From Chlamydiales bacterium (GTDB lineage: Bacteria; Chlamydiota; Chlamydiia; Chlamydiales; JARBTQ01), in contig JARBTQ010000020.1 in NCBI GenBank assembly GCA_029240075.1, forward strand, positions 1-48,804: a DNA stretch of 48,804 bases, given 5' to 3'. Position 1 is the stretch's first letter, and each line of letters opens with the position of its first letter. Positions 25,477 through 34,313 of this stretch are shown in pieces. A model generated the notes under the pieces. The model was not told where the DNA came from. It made no database searches and was given only the letters and a program-made list of their open reading frames with translations. A program made the position numbers and the translations under genes.

Positions 25477-26606
25477 AGAGCTCTTAGTCTTTTAATAACT
25501 TGTTGAATTACTTCTACTGCTCTCAAAATTTCCTCTTCTGTAGTATAGCGGCTTAAGGAAAATCGGATCGAAGATTTGACGGCCTCCCGGGTTAAACCCA
25601 TGTTAGTAAGAACTCGGGAGGGTTCTAAAGCCCCAGAACTACAAGCTGATCCATGAGAAGCTGCAATTCCTAATAGATCTAGATTCATCAAAAACGACTC
25701 TGCATCAATACCACTGAATGCTATATTACTTGTATTTGCTATTTTAGGTCCCTCTCCTGCAATTAAAAGGTTATTTAAAGAGTTTAAAAGATTACTTTCA
25801 AATAAACATCTTAAACGGCTGATATGTTCTATTGAATGGGCTTCATTATCCTTAAGGATTTTTACTGCCTCAGCTAAAGCTATAATTGCAGCTAGATTCT
25901 CCGTACCGCTACGTCTATTATATTCTTGCCCCCCTCCTGTGACGATAGGCATCAATGGAAGATCCTCCTTAACGAAAGCAAACCCTATTCCTTTGGGTGC
26001 ATGCACTTTATGTCCACTAAAAGCGATAGCAGAAACACCCTGAGGTATGTGTAAAGGAGCTTTCCCAAGCCAAGCAACACCATCCACTACAAAGGGAATT
26101 TTTAATGCATATGCAATAGCTCCTATTGCAGCTAAATCTGTCATTACTCCAGTCTCATTATTAGCAGCCATCAATGTTATAAGACGAGTATCGCCCCTTA
26201 TAGCTTTTTCAACTATGTCTGGAGTTACAGCACCCCAAGCTCCCACTGGTAAATAAGAAACCTGGACTCCTTTCATCTCTAAAGCTTTTAAAGTATGAAA
26301 TACAGCAGGATGTTCTACATTAGAGGTAATAACATGTCCACTAGGATTCCCCTCAAAAATACCTCGCAAAAGCATATTAATCGCTTCAGTTCCCGATCCT
26401 GTAAAAATAATTTCTTGAGGTTGTGTATTAAGACAAGTAGCGATTGAGCGGCGCGCTTTAGTTAGCTTTGTACGAGCCTCATGTCCAAAATGGTGAATGC
26501 TTGATGGATTTGCTGGAATTTCATTGATTTCCGCAGTAAAAACTTCTATAACACGTGGATCAAGGGCTGTTGTTGCATTATTATCAAGATAAATACGTTT
26601 GCGCAT
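25473..26606 (-). CDS. Cysteine desulfurase, NifS/IscS-like
   Basis: This PLP enzyme takes sulfur from cysteine for Fe-S clusters or tRNA thiolation. Visible sites are L-D-N-N-A-T-T at the start, E-H-P-A at 99-102 (His stacking on PLP), the PLP lysine K200 in S-G-H-K-V-H-A-P-K-G, R-S-G-T-E-N at 232-237 and the active cysteine C322 in G-S-A-C-S-S-G. Length (377) and motifs fit group I NifS/IscS. No iscU, sufU or mnmA is adjacent. A NifS-like gene beside a PP2C phosphatase gene, as here, is also what I recall from Chlamydia trachomatis (CT258/CT259). Alternatively it serves a tRNA-modifying pathway. Confidence 0.93.
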   Translation of the reverse strand: MRKRIYLDNNATTALDPRVIEVFTAEINEIPANPSSIHHFGHEARTKLTKARRSIATCLNTQPQEIIFTGSGTEAINMLLRGIFEGNPSGHVITSNVEHPAVFHTLKALEMKGVQVSYLPVGAWGAVTPDIVEKAIRGDTRLITLMAANNETGVMTDLAAIGAIAYALKIPFVVDGVAWLGKAPLHIPQGVSAIAFSGHKVHAPKGIGFAFVKEDLPLMPIVTGGGQEYNRRSGTENLAAIIALAEAVKILKDNEAHSIEHISRLRCLFESNLLNSLNNLLIAGEGPKIANTSNIAFSGIDAESFLMNLDLLGIAASHGSACSSGALEPSRVLTNMGLTREAVKSSIRFSLSRYTTEEEILRAVEVIQQVIKRLRAL

Positions 26607-26838
26607 AACCTATATAGTAAACCTATGTAAGATAACTTATATTGAACGGATAAAGAACACTAATATTATTAGATTCCTTTATTTTTTGTGCAGGTAAAAC
26701 ATACTAGCTCTTAAATAAGTATTGCAAACCAATGGTGTAGGGGGTAACTGGTTAGAAGATGACACAAATATCGGATAGGAAGGATAGCAAATATTAGAAT
26801 TCTAATAGATACGAGTATATGTGAAGATCATTAATCCC

Positions 26839-26872
26839 TTAGGATTTCTAGTTGAAGCTTATGAAATCCTAA
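26839..26872 (-). terminator. Hairpin after the PP2C gene, possible terminator
   Basis: A 10-bp perfect stem (ttaggatttc at 26839-26848, gaaatcctaa at 26863-26872, 14-nt loop) lies 27 bases past the PP2C stop. No T run follows on the minus strand, so it may be only a stability element. Confidence 0.4.
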
Positions 26873-26898
26873 AGTTTCTAATGCAGAACTATCGAAAA

Positions 26899-27687
26899 TT
26901 ATTTAGCTATAGTAGCTTCTTCTGTAACTAATTCAAGTCGAGTTAAAATAGCTGTAATATTATCTTTTCCTCCAGCTTGCTTAGCGATTTGAATCAATTT
27001 TTGAGTTGCTTGTTCAAGATCCAAGCTATTTTCTGTAAGGATTGCTTGAATAGTTTCGTGAGAAACGCCATCTGAAAGCCCATCAGAACATAACAAGTAT
27101 ATATCCCCGTCTACTATAGTCTTAATTCCAACCGCAGGTTTTACCTTAGGATTGATACCAATAGCTTGGGTTAATACGTGTTTGTACTTTACACAAGTAG
27201 CTCTCTCATGGCTAAAAGAGTCCTGCATCGCATTTTCAAATTCTTGTAGTAAAGTATGATCTTGAGTTAATAATTTGAGCTCTCCGTTACGGAAGCAGTA
27301 GATTCGGCTATCGCCTACATGAGCATAAATAACATGTCGATGGTGGACATAAAGACTGCAAATGGTGGTTCCCATCCCTTCTAGTTGAGAGTTTTGCTTC
27401 CCCATATTATAGACAGCTCGATTAGCTTTTTCTATGGAGTCGCGCACAAAATCTGCAACTACATGGTGATTCTCCACTTTACGCAATGTTCCCCCCGTAG
27501 CTTTAAAAGCAGCTACTAGGTTTTCTACAGCTTCTTTTGCTGCAACTTCACCAGCTTGGTGCCCCCCCATCCCATCAGCTAAAACAAAATAACGGTGCTC
27601 TGGTAACGAAGCCCAGAGGTCTTGATTGACTTTACGGACAAGTCCTATGTCAGATAAACCATAGAACGGGGTATTATAGTTTCCCAT
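26899..27687 (-). CDS. PP2C-type Ser/Thr protein phosphatase
   Basis: The metal-dependent phosphatase carries the standard PP2C motifs: S-D-I-G-L-V-R-K-V-N-Q-D at 12-23, L-A-D-G-M-G-G-H at 36-43 (Asp38/Gly39 bind metal), G-M-G-T-T at 104-108, H-V-G-D-S-R-I-Y at 123-130, L-C-S-D-G-L-S-D at 199-206 and G-G-K-D-N-I-T at 239-245. Length (262) fits the stand-alone PrpC/Stp1 class, cytoplasmic. In Chlamydia trachomatis the equivalent enzyme (CppA) opposes Hanks-type kinases; no kinase gene is in this window. Substrates here are unknown. Confidence 0.95.
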   Translation of the reverse strand: MGNYNTPFYGLSDIGLVRKVNQDLWASLPEHRYFVLADGMGGHQAGEVAAKEAVENLVAAFKATGGTLRKVENHHVVADFVRDSIEKANRAVYNMGKQNSQLEGMGTTICSLYVHHRHVIYAHVGDSRIYCFRNGELKLLTQDHTLLQEFENAMQDSFSHERATCVKYKHVLTQAIGINPKVKPAVGIKTIVDGDIYLLCSDGLSDGVSHETIQAILTENSLDLEQATQKLIQIAKQAGGKDNITAILTRLELVTEEATIAK

Positions 27688-27805
27688 AGTGAGGATCCAG
27701 AGTTTTAAACGTTAACCTATTTCCAGATCCTAGGGATTCGAGCATTTTATGTCAGTAAAAATAGTAAGCCAAACATAAAATCCTTAGAGGTTGCTTTAGA
27801 CCAAC

Positions 27806-28819
27806 TTACATCTTACGACAGAGATCTTTAACTGATTCCGCTTCCTTTTTCATCATTTCAGCTAAAAACTCTTCTATTCTCTGTATATCGCTGGCCATTT
27901 GCTCTTGATTGTCAATCTCTGCATCTACTTTTTGCTGTTCTTCAGCTATGTAATCTTGATAGAATTCTTCAGCTTCTGTTAGTTGCTCAGCAGCTACTTC
28001 ATAATCAGAGTTTTTCTTTTCAAACTCTTTTTTTAATTCTTCTAACGCTGCAATCTTAAGGTTAACACTTTTTTCCTGCTCCTCAATCTTGTTGGCATAT
28101 CCCTGTCTATTGAAATCCTCTTTATTTTTTTTGATTTCTATCTCTGCATTATTGATATCATGCTGGGTGCCTTGCACAGATTTTTCTAAAAATGTGATCT
28201 TAGACTGTTGACCGTCTAGTACATCTTTAGCTGAGGCCTCATGTTCCATTTTCGCTAACTTAATTCTATCTTGTTTTAATTTGTGTACTAAACGTTCTAA
28301 TTTTTTTTCAAAATTTATTTTTTTTGCTTCTAGCTGCTGTAAATCAGATTCAGACTGGCTACACTCTTGTTTTAAAGCTTCTAATTGGCTTTGAGCTGTT
28401 TGCACTTTAGAGCTTTCTGCCTCTATGTATTTTTGCTTTTTTTCTATTTCTTTCTTATTCTTAGCCTGCTTATTAGCGTATTCAAATATACTCTCTTTTA
28501 AAGCTGAATTTGGATGAGCTTGATTGAAAATGTCTCTTATCTTTTTTTCGTGATTCTTTACCGCATTAGCCGCTTGCAAATCTGTTTTTTCAAGGTCAGA
28601 AAGCTTTTTAATATTTCGTATGCAACTACTCACTCTTCCCAAAAGGTTTTTATGAGTACGTTTTTTTTCTATTTCTAAAAAAGCTTTTGCTTTAGAGATT
28701 TGATTAGTTATTCCCGCATTATAGTAATTAGCAATATTACTATTACCTGCGACAGGTTTCATTCTGAGTGCTTTATTATAATTATTTTGTAGTGATCGCT
28801 CCAAAGAGTTTGTTGCCAT
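27806..28819 (-). CDS. Long coiled-coil protein of unknown function
   Basis: From the ATG at 28819 the protein has a short N-terminal region of about 50 residues. The rest, nearly to the end, is very rich in Lys, Glu, Gln and Leu with heptad-like spacing, so it should form a long coiled coil, possibly an anti-parallel hairpin. No membrane segment or signal peptide is seen. The chosen start has GGAG six bases upstream; the frame extends six codons further without a site. I recognise no family. Structural, scaffold or secreted roles are all possible; the neighbourhood gives no direct hint. The stop is 118 bases before the PP2C start. Confidence 0.8.
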   Translation of the reverse strand: MATNSLERSLQNNYNKALRMKPVAGNSNIANYYNAGITNQISKAKAFLEIEKKRTHKNLLGRVSSCIRNIKKLSDLEKTDLQAANAVKNHEKKIRDIFNQAHPNSALKESIFEYANKQAKNKKEIEKKQKYIEAESSKVQTAQSQLEALKQECSQSESDLQQLEAKKINFEKKLERLVHKLKQDRIKLAKMEHEASAKDVLDGQQSKITFLEKSVQGTQHDINNAEIEIKKNKEDFNRQGYANKIEEQEKSVNLKIAALEELKKEFEKKNSDYEVAAEQLTEAEEFYQDYIAEEQQKVDAEIDNQEQMASDIQRIEEFLAEMMKKEAESVKDLCRKM

Positions 28820-29030
28820 TATTTTCTCCAAAAACAACTAAAAATAAATTTTAAGTTTAATTTTATAATATCTAAAAAAAATTTTCAATAAATATTCATT
28901 TTTTTGCTATGATTTGCATCATTAAAAACTTTTTTAGATATAGCATTCATCCCATCGATCTGCATCTACCTTGTAAAAACTCAGCACGCATGCGATAGGG
29001 ATACTATAGCTTTAGAATAAGGACATATGA

Positions 29031-30401
29031 ATGAGTCAAAGTCAAAAAGCAAGAGAAAATTGGGGTTCTCAAATAGGATTTATGCTAGCGGGGGCAGGAT
29101 CAGCTGTTGGACTCGCTAATATTTGGCGTTTTCCTTATATAGTAGGACAAAATGGGGGCGCTGCATTTATTCTGCTCTATCTTATTTGCGTCTTTTTAGT
29201 AGGCTTGCCTGTATTCTTGACAGAAGTTTCAATTGGTCGTGCCACACAAAGTAGTCCCTATGGCGCTTTTGCAAAAATAGGTGGAAGTAATTCTTGGGCT
29301 AATATCGGCAGAGGGCTTGTTTACATAGGTTTTATTGTAAGCGCTTTTTATAGTGTAATTGCTGGCTGGATTACTGGCTACTTTTTCGAAGCCTTAAGAG
29401 GTTCTCTTAGCAACTATCAAACTACAGAAGAAACATTGTCCCACTACCAAAGCCTTATAGGGAACCCTTATTGGACAATAGGATGGCATTTTATCTTTAT
29501 GCTCATTTCAATTGCAATTGTCTATACCGGGGTACAAAAAGGTATAGAGAAAAGTAGTAAATGGATGATGCCTTTACTTTTATTTATTCTAACGGGTTTA
29601 GTTATTAGAGGATTTTTTTCTCCAAACTTTACAGAGGGTTTAAAGTTTCTCTTCTATCCTGACTGGACTTTACTCACACCGAATGCGATTTTAATAGCTC
29701 TAGGACATGCTTTTTTTACTCTTAGCTTAGGGCAGGGTACGATGATCACTTATGGGAGCTACCTTTCCCCTAAAAATAGTATATTGAAGGGTTGCATTTC
29801 AATAGCCTTAATAGATACCGCAATTGCGTTACTTGCAGGAATGGCTATTTTTATGTTTATTGCTTCAACTCGCATGGAAGTTAGCTCTGGGCCAGCACTC
29901 TTATTTCAAACACTGCCTGTTGCTTTTGCTCAGCTCCCTGGAGGATATTTAATTGGATTAGCTTTTTTCTTCTTAGTCATGCTAGCGGCAATTTCATCTG
30001 AAATTTCTGCCATTGAACCAATTGTCTCTTATTTTATTGATGAAAAAGGTTTTTCCCGCAAAAAAGCAGTTATCATTTCTGGCATAGGGGCTTTCTTGCT
30101 AGGTATCCCGTGTGCTCTATCTACCAATTTACTAGCTCACCTTACTATTTATGGGAAAACTTTTGATGATCTTCTCACTTTTATCGTGCTCAATGTTTTA
30201 ATTCCACTAGGAGGTGGAGTATCAGTAATCTTAGGTGCATGGTACTGGGGAACACATAACTTATTACAAGAGATTGATCGGGATGAAGAAAAATCACTCT
30301 CTAAGCATCCTTGGCTTGCTTATTACCTAGCTTTTTGCCTAAAATATGTAACACCAGTACTTATATTTATTATATTTTTACACGCCTCCGAGCTTATATA
30401 A
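29031..30401 (+). CDS. Sodium-dependent amino-acid transporter, NSS (SNF) family
   Basis: The protein has about eleven or twelve membrane segments and the NSS signature near the N-terminus: W-G-S-Q-I-G-F-M-L-A-G-A-G-S-A-V-G-L-A-N (15-34), followed by W-R-F-P-Y. These unwound-helix residues bind Na+ and the amino-acid substrate, as in LeuT, TnaT and Tyt1. Length (456) suits the bacterial type. Substrate cannot be told from the sequence; aromatic or branched amino acids are usual. Amino-acid import would suit a host-dependent bacterium. An AAGGAC precedes the ATG. ruvB follows after 21 bases, so this is the first gene of a three-gene run. Confidence 0.93.
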   Translation: MSQSQKARENWGSQIGFMLAGAGSAVGLANIWRFPYIVGQNGGAAFILLYLICVFLVGLPVFLTEVSIGRATQSSPYGAFAKIGGSNSWANIGRGLVYIGFIVSAFYSVIAGWITGYFFEALRGSLSNYQTTEETLSHYQSLIGNPYWTIGWHFIFMLISIAIVYTGVQKGIEKSSKWMMPLLLFILTGLVIRGFFSPNFTEGLKFLFYPDWTLLTPNAILIALGHAFFTLSLGQGTMITYGSYLSPKNSILKGCISIALIDTAIALLAGMAIFMFIASTRMEVSSGPALLFQTLPVAFAQLPGGYLIGLAFFFLVMLAAISSEISAIEPIVSYFIDEKGFSRKKAVIISGIGAFLLGIPCALSTNLLAHLTIYGKTFDDLLTFIVLNVLIPLGGGVSVILGAWYWGTHNLLQEIDRDEEKSLSKHPWLAYYLAFCLKYVTPVLIFIIFLHASELI

Positions 30402-30422
30402 TTTTTACATACAGCAAAAGCT

Positions 30423-31427
30423 ATGACACAAAAGTTTATTGAATCCTCGATTGAAAAAGAAGATATCACATTTGAGGTCCCCTTACGCCCTCAAAACCTT
30501 ACAGAATTTGTAGGGCAAGAAGCTATTTGTGAAAGGCTAAATGTCTTAATAGAGGCTGCTAAGCAAAGGCAAGAACAATTATCTCACTGCCTTTTCTGCG
30601 GTCCTCCAGGACTAGGGAAAACAACTCTAGCTAATATTTTAGCCAAAGCAATGGGAACTAACATTGTTATTTCGTCAGGACCAGTTCTTGAAAAGGCGGG
30701 TGATTTAGCAGGGCTACTGACAAATTTAAAGCAGGGTGATATTTTATTTATCGATGAGATTCACCGTCTTCCCCGTACCGTCGAAGAGTACCTTTATCCT
30801 GCAATGGAAGATTTTTCATTAGATCTACTGATTGATAGTGGTCCTAATGCCCGTAGTATACAGGTAAAATTGAATAAATTTACGTTGGTAGGAGCAACAA
30901 CACGTGCGGGTTTACTAACATCCCCTATGCGCTCACGCTTTGGATTTACTTGCCGTCTCGACTATTATAGTGAGGAAATTCTTGCACAAATTATTCTACG
31001 CTCTAGCTTGATTTTAAATACTTCAATTGACTTAGCTGCTGCAACTGTTATAGCCAAAAGATCTAGAGGAACTCCTCGCATCGCAAATAACCTGTTTCGC
31101 TGGGCTCGTGACTTTGCTCAAATCAAAGCCAATAATCAGATCACTGTACAAATTGCAGAGCAAGCACTAAACATGCTATCTATTGACGATAAAGGTCTTG
31201 ATGAAATGGATAAAAAGATCCTAGAAGTTATTATTGATTACTACAATGGTGGCCCCGTCGGGGTTAATACAATTGCTGTAGCTGTTGGTGAAGAAAGCTC
31301 TACTATAGAAGAAGTTTATGAGCCCTATTTAATCTTACAAGGATTAATCAAAAGAACCCCCAGAGGCAGAGAAGCAACCCCTTTAGCTTATGAACACCTT
31401 AAACGTAACCGCCTATCCAAAATTTAA
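30423..31427 (+). CDS. ruvB: Holliday junction branch-migration helicase RuvB
   Basis: RuvB is the AAA+ motor that with RuvA moves Holliday junctions. Walker [10 protein letters not shown] is at 60-68, Walker B I-L-F-I-D-E-I-H at 107-114, sensor 1 in V-G-A-T-T-R at 156-161 and the arginine finger in R-S-R-F-G at 170-174. The winged-helix C-terminus with [10 protein letters not shown] and R-T-P-R-G-R is complete. Length (334) is normal. It sits between the NSS transporter (21-base gap) and the SpoIID-type gene (36-base gap). ruvA and ruvC are not in the window. Confidence 0.98.
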   Translation: MTQKFIESSIEKEDITFEVPLRPQNLTEFVGQEAICERLNVLIEAAKQRQEQLSHCLFCGPPGLGKTTLANILAKAMGTNIVISSGPVLEKAGDLAGLLTNLKQGDILFIDEIHRLPRTVEEYLYPAMEDFSLDLLIDSGPNARSIQVKLNKFTLVGATTRAGLLTSPMRSRFGFTCRLDYYSEEILAQIILRSSLILNTSIDLAAATVIAKRSRGTPRIANNLFRWARDFAQIKANNQITVQIAEQALNMLSIDDKGLDEMDKKILEVIIDYYNGGPVGVNTIAVAVGEESSTIEEVYEPYLILQGLIKRTPRGREATPLAYEHLKRNRLSKI

Positions 31428-31466
31428 CTTATAACAGCGTCCGATCTTGATCTTACGGAGAATATG

Positions 31467-32681
31467 ATGAATAGTTTATTTAAAATTGCTTGTATTGCAG
31501 GACTTTTCCAATCGACAGCGATTATAGCAAAGCCACAGCTCAATCAGCAAAATACAGAAGCTCTCTATAAAGTTCCCAATACTTCAGCTCATAGTATTCG
31601 AGTATTACTCTTGGGAAAAAAGACAGGAGCACTTGTTGAAACAACTGGAAGTTATCGCGTTTATGATCCTCATACAGGTAAAAGGTTAGGAAGCCACATC
31701 TTTGGTAAAAATTTTAGAGCTCATGCTCACATGGATGGTATCCAATGGGGAGAAGTCTATGCTGGAATTTATCAAATTACAATAGTACCTGATGACAAGA
31801 CGACTATTCTAGTAGATGGTATTCAATATAAAGGCAATATATCAATATTTACTATGAATGATAAAATTTGTGTTATCAATGAAGTTGATATTGAGGATTA
31901 TTTAAAATCAGTAGTTTCTATAGAAGTAGAAAATCAACTTCCCACAGAAGTTAATCGAGCTATTACAATTGCAGCTAGGACAAGTGCAATGTATCAAATT
32001 ATGAGCAACCCTAATTCTTTTTGGCATGTCAAAGCTGAAAAGACAGGTTATGAGGGATATGGCGCTACTCTTCGAAGCCGTGAAATTGAAGATGCTATTG
32101 ATGCAACTTATAATCTCGTCCTTTGCTGCAATGCAGGGGAAAATCAGCAACCAAAACTTGACAAGTCAAACTTATTCATAGCTTTATGGCATCCCCACTG
32201 CGCTGGTAAAACAGCAACTTATAAAACGATTTTCAGGCAGGAATTAGGCCATATGTTCGATCAAGGGATCGATTCACCCATAGCTGAGACAGATCGGAAT
32301 CGCACAGTATGGCGTATAGCGACTAAGAAAGATAAATTAGCAAAAGCCCTCGAAATGGAAAGATTAACGCAAATCAAGGTATTTACAGATAAAAGCTCTC
32401 GAAAAATTTATGGTATCCGCTTCAGCTCTGGATCACAAACAAAAGACCTAAATTATTTTGAATTAAAAAAACTATTTGGCGATAAGCTGCGAAGTAATGA
32501 TTTTACATTAACTTTTAATGACCAGGAGGTCAATTTAGTGGGCTATGGGGAAGGCCATAGCGTTGGTATCTGCCTTTATACAGCTCAAAAAATGGCTACA
32601 AATGGAGACGACGCTGCCAAAATACTTAACTTTTTCTTTCCTAATACGACAATTATTTCTTTAGAAGAGCAAAATCTATAG
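31467..32681 (+). CDS. SpoIID/LytB-domain protein, septal peptidoglycan enzyme candidate
   Basis: A hydrophobic N-terminus ending in I-A-K-P (about 1-22) looks like a signal peptide. The SpoIID domain follows: I-E-D-Y-L-K-S-V-V-S-I-E-V at about 143-155 with the family's catalytic-type Glu (Glu154, counting from the first of two adjacent ATGs), then A-I-T-I-A-A-R-T-S-A at 166-175. The C-terminal G-Y-G-E-G-H-S-V-G-I-C and I-L-N-F-F-F-P-N-T match the family's closing motif. SpoIID of Bacillus is a lytic transglycosylase for denuded glycan strands, and a SpoIID homologue in Waddlia has been reported to cleave glycan at the division septum. The second ATG is chosen because GGAG lies six bases before it. 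Confidence 0.88.
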   Translation: MNSLFKIACIAGLFQSTAIIAKPQLNQQNTEALYKVPNTSAHSIRVLLLGKKTGALVETTGSYRVYDPHTGKRLGSHIFGKNFRAHAHMDGIQWGEVYAGIYQITIVPDDKTTILVDGIQYKGNISIFTMNDKICVINEVDIEDYLKSVVSIEVENQLPTEVNRAITIAARTSAMYQIMSNPNSFWHVKAEKTGYEGYGATLRSREIEDAIDATYNLVLCCNAGENQQPKLDKSNLFIALWHPHCAGKTATYKTIFRQELGHMFDQGIDSPIAETDRNRTVWRIATKKDKLAKALEMERLTQIKVFTDKSSRKIYGIRFSSGSQTKDLNYFELKKLFGDKLRSNDFTLTFNDQEVNLVGYGEGHSVGICLYTAQKMATNGDDAAKILNFFFPNTTIISLEEQNL

Positions 32682-32686
32682 AGATC

Positions 32687-32807
32687 AAAAAAAAGGGCTT
32701 TATCATTACTCAAAACTTAAGTAACAGCTTACCTTTATAAATTGGAGTTTATAGAGGTAGGATTACTTTAGATCAAGCATCCTAAAGATTTAATGAATAA
32801 AGCCCTT
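32687..32807 (-). terminator. Large branched terminator-like RNA structure
   Basis: An outer stem pairs 32693-32708 with 32791-32807 (16 pairs, one bulge). Inside is an 11-bp hairpin (32731-32741 with 32748-32758, one G-U pair in plus-strand RNA) and a third helix (32766-32771 with 32782-32787, or alternatively aggat/atcct). On the minus strand the outer stem is followed at once by eight T, so it can end khpA transcripts. On the plus strand it follows the SpoIID-type gene by 11 bases. Confidence 0.6.
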
Positions 32808-32851
32808 CTTAAAAATTTAATTTTTTCATATAGTCCTCACTAAGATAAGGA

Positions 32852-33103
32852 CTATGATTCTGAATCGGAACTATCCTCAATAATTTCTAAATTGACGCGA
32901 ATACCGTTACGGCTAGCTACAGACATAAGTAAGGTTCGAATCGCATTGATAGTTTTACCTTTTTTACCGATTATTTTGCCAATATCTGATTTCTCAACGG
33001 ATAGTTCAATAATCAGGGTTTGAGTTCCGCCGATTTCGTTAATCTTAACTTTTTCTGGATGATCAACAAGATTTTTGACGATATAAGCAACAAAATCTTT
33101 CAT
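32852..33103 (-). CDS. khpA: KH-domain RNA-binding protein KhpA
   Basis: The 83-residue protein is a single KH domain with the RNA-binding loop G-K-K-G in I-I-G-K-K-G-K-T-I at about 39-47, followed by the helix N-A-I-R-T-L-L. It matches the KhpA/YlqC family, which in other bacteria pairs with KhpB/EloR and binds small RNAs and mRNAs. The acidic Ser-rich tail (D-S-S-D-S-E-S) is a small extra. An AAAGGA lies seven to eight bases before the ATG. The usual neighbours rpsP, rimM and trmD are absent. The terminator-like structure at 32687-32807 follows. Confidence 0.93.
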   Translation of the reverse strand: MKDFVAYIVKNLVDHPEKVKINEIGGTQTLIIELSVEKSDIGKIIGKKGKTINAIRTLLMSVASRNGIRVNLEIIEDSSDSES

Positions 33104-33193
33104 TATTCGATCCTTTGGCTTTGGAAAAATCTGATCTGGATGTGTTGTTTATTTAAACGAAATAGCCCCTCGCTACAATACGCACGCCTAGCC

Positions 33194-33263
33194 ATTCTCA
33201 ACTTGAGAATACAGAAGCACCTAATTATTCGTCCATAAGAAACTCTATTTATTTGGTTTCTTA
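33194..33263. repeat. Palindrome and hairpin upstream of khpA
   Basis: attctcaacttgagaat (33194-33210) is a perfect palindrome with a one-base centre, too tight to be a hairpin but suitable as a protein-binding site. An 8-bp stem (taagaaac at 33236-33243, gtttctta at 33256-33263) lies next to it. They sit about 90-160 bases upstream of khpA and past the rpe stop. Any role in regulation is a guess. Confidence 0.35.
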
Positions 33264-33314
33264 CAAAAAACTATCTTATACTTCTATTGAGCTTCTTTCG
33301 AATTTTTACTGTCG

Positions 33315-33367
33315 GTGACTCGGTAGGTCTCTGCAAAATAGGTTTTGAAAGAGATCTATTGAGTCAC
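33315..33367. terminator. Long hairpin directly behind rpe
   Basis: 33315-33332 pairs with 33350-33367 over all 18 positions in plus-strand RNA (three of the pairs are G-U). The 17-nt loop holds a further caaaa/ttttg stem. In minus-strand RNA the three G-U pairs become A-C mismatches, yet rpe is read from the minus strand and stops five bases away. A minus-strand T run after the stem is weak. It may end rpe transcripts or belong to an unannotated plus-strand RNA. Confidence 0.5.
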
Positions 33368-33372
33368 TCCTA

Positions 33373-34095
33373 CTATACTCGTTTGATTGCTTTTAAATCG
33401 CGGATCGCTGTTACAGGATCTTTTGATTGCAACAGATAAGTTCCAGCAGCTAAAACATTTGCTCCTGCCTGCACACATTGAGAGGCTGTTTCAAAATTAA
33501 TTCCCCCATCTACCTGTATATCAAAAATAGGTAGATCCTTATGCGCTGGATTTTTAGGATCTGGCGTAATTCCTCCTGCCCGGATATTGAGTTTTTCACA
33601 GGTTTCACGGGCAAAACGGATCTTATCTAAGACTTCAGGCATAAAAGCTTGACCTCCAAAGCCTGGATTTACAGTCATAAAAAGAAGCATGTCACATTTA
33701 TCCAAATATTTAGGTATAAACGTCATAGACGTACTAGGATTAAACGCTAAGCCTGCTTTTACATTACACTTTCTAATATAATCTAAAGTATCTGCTACAT
33801 CTTCTGTCGCTTCAAAATGGATAGTTATATTGTCTGCACCCGCTTCTATAAATTGTTCAATATACTGATAAGGATTATAGATCATGAGATGAACATCTAA
33901 AAAGAGGTTAGTTGCTTTGTTAATAGCAGCAACAGCTCTTGCACCTAGAGATAGATTAGGGACAAAATGGCCATCCATAATATCAATATGTAGGGTATCT
34001 GCACCAGCATCTTGCATCCGCTTTGCTTCTTCAGCTAAGCAGCCAAAATCTCCTCCGAGAATAGAGGGGGCTACTTTAATTTTAAATAAAGTCAT
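33373..34095 (-). CDS. rpe: Ribulose-phosphate 3-epimerase
   Basis: Rpe interconverts ribulose 5-phosphate and xylulose 5-phosphate in the pentose phosphate pathway. The TIM barrel shows every family site: A-P-S-I-L at 9-13, H-I-D-I-M-D-G-H-F-V-P-N at 36-47 with the metal-binding His and Asp, D-V-H-L-M-I at 67-72, T-V-N-P-G-F-G-G-Q and I-Q-V-D-G-G-I with the second catalytic Asp. The length (240) is slightly above the usual 220-230; the extra residues lie between the G-G-Q motif and I-Q-V-D-G-G (N-I-R-A-G-G-I-T-P-D-P-K region). An AGGA precedes the ATG. It complements rpiA at 14981-15673. Confidence 0.96.
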   Translation of the reverse strand: MTLFKIKVAPSILGGDFGCLAEEAKRMQDAGADTLHIDIMDGHFVPNLSLGARAVAAINKATNLFLDVHLMIYNPYQYIEQFIEAGADNITIHFEATEDVADTLDYIRKCNVKAGLAFNPSTSMTFIPKYLDKCDMLLFMTVNPGFGGQAFMPEVLDKIRFARETCEKLNIRAGGITPDPKNPAHKDLPIFDIQVDGGINFETASQCVQAGANVLAAGTYLLQSKDPVTAIRDLKAIKRV

Positions 34096-34313
34096 AATCT
34101 TTCCTATTGGTGTATTTATAATTATTTATTTTTAAATGGGCCTGCTTATTTTTAGTAAGGAGTATTTCTAATAAACTAGCCATACAAAACATGAAATCTT
34201 AAATAGATTTACTTCTAAATTTTTTTCAAATTTGATTCAGTTATATTTAAGCTCCCTTCTTGTAAAAGCCTTAAAGTTGAGATTAAATTTATGATATCAA
34301 AAATTCTATATTG

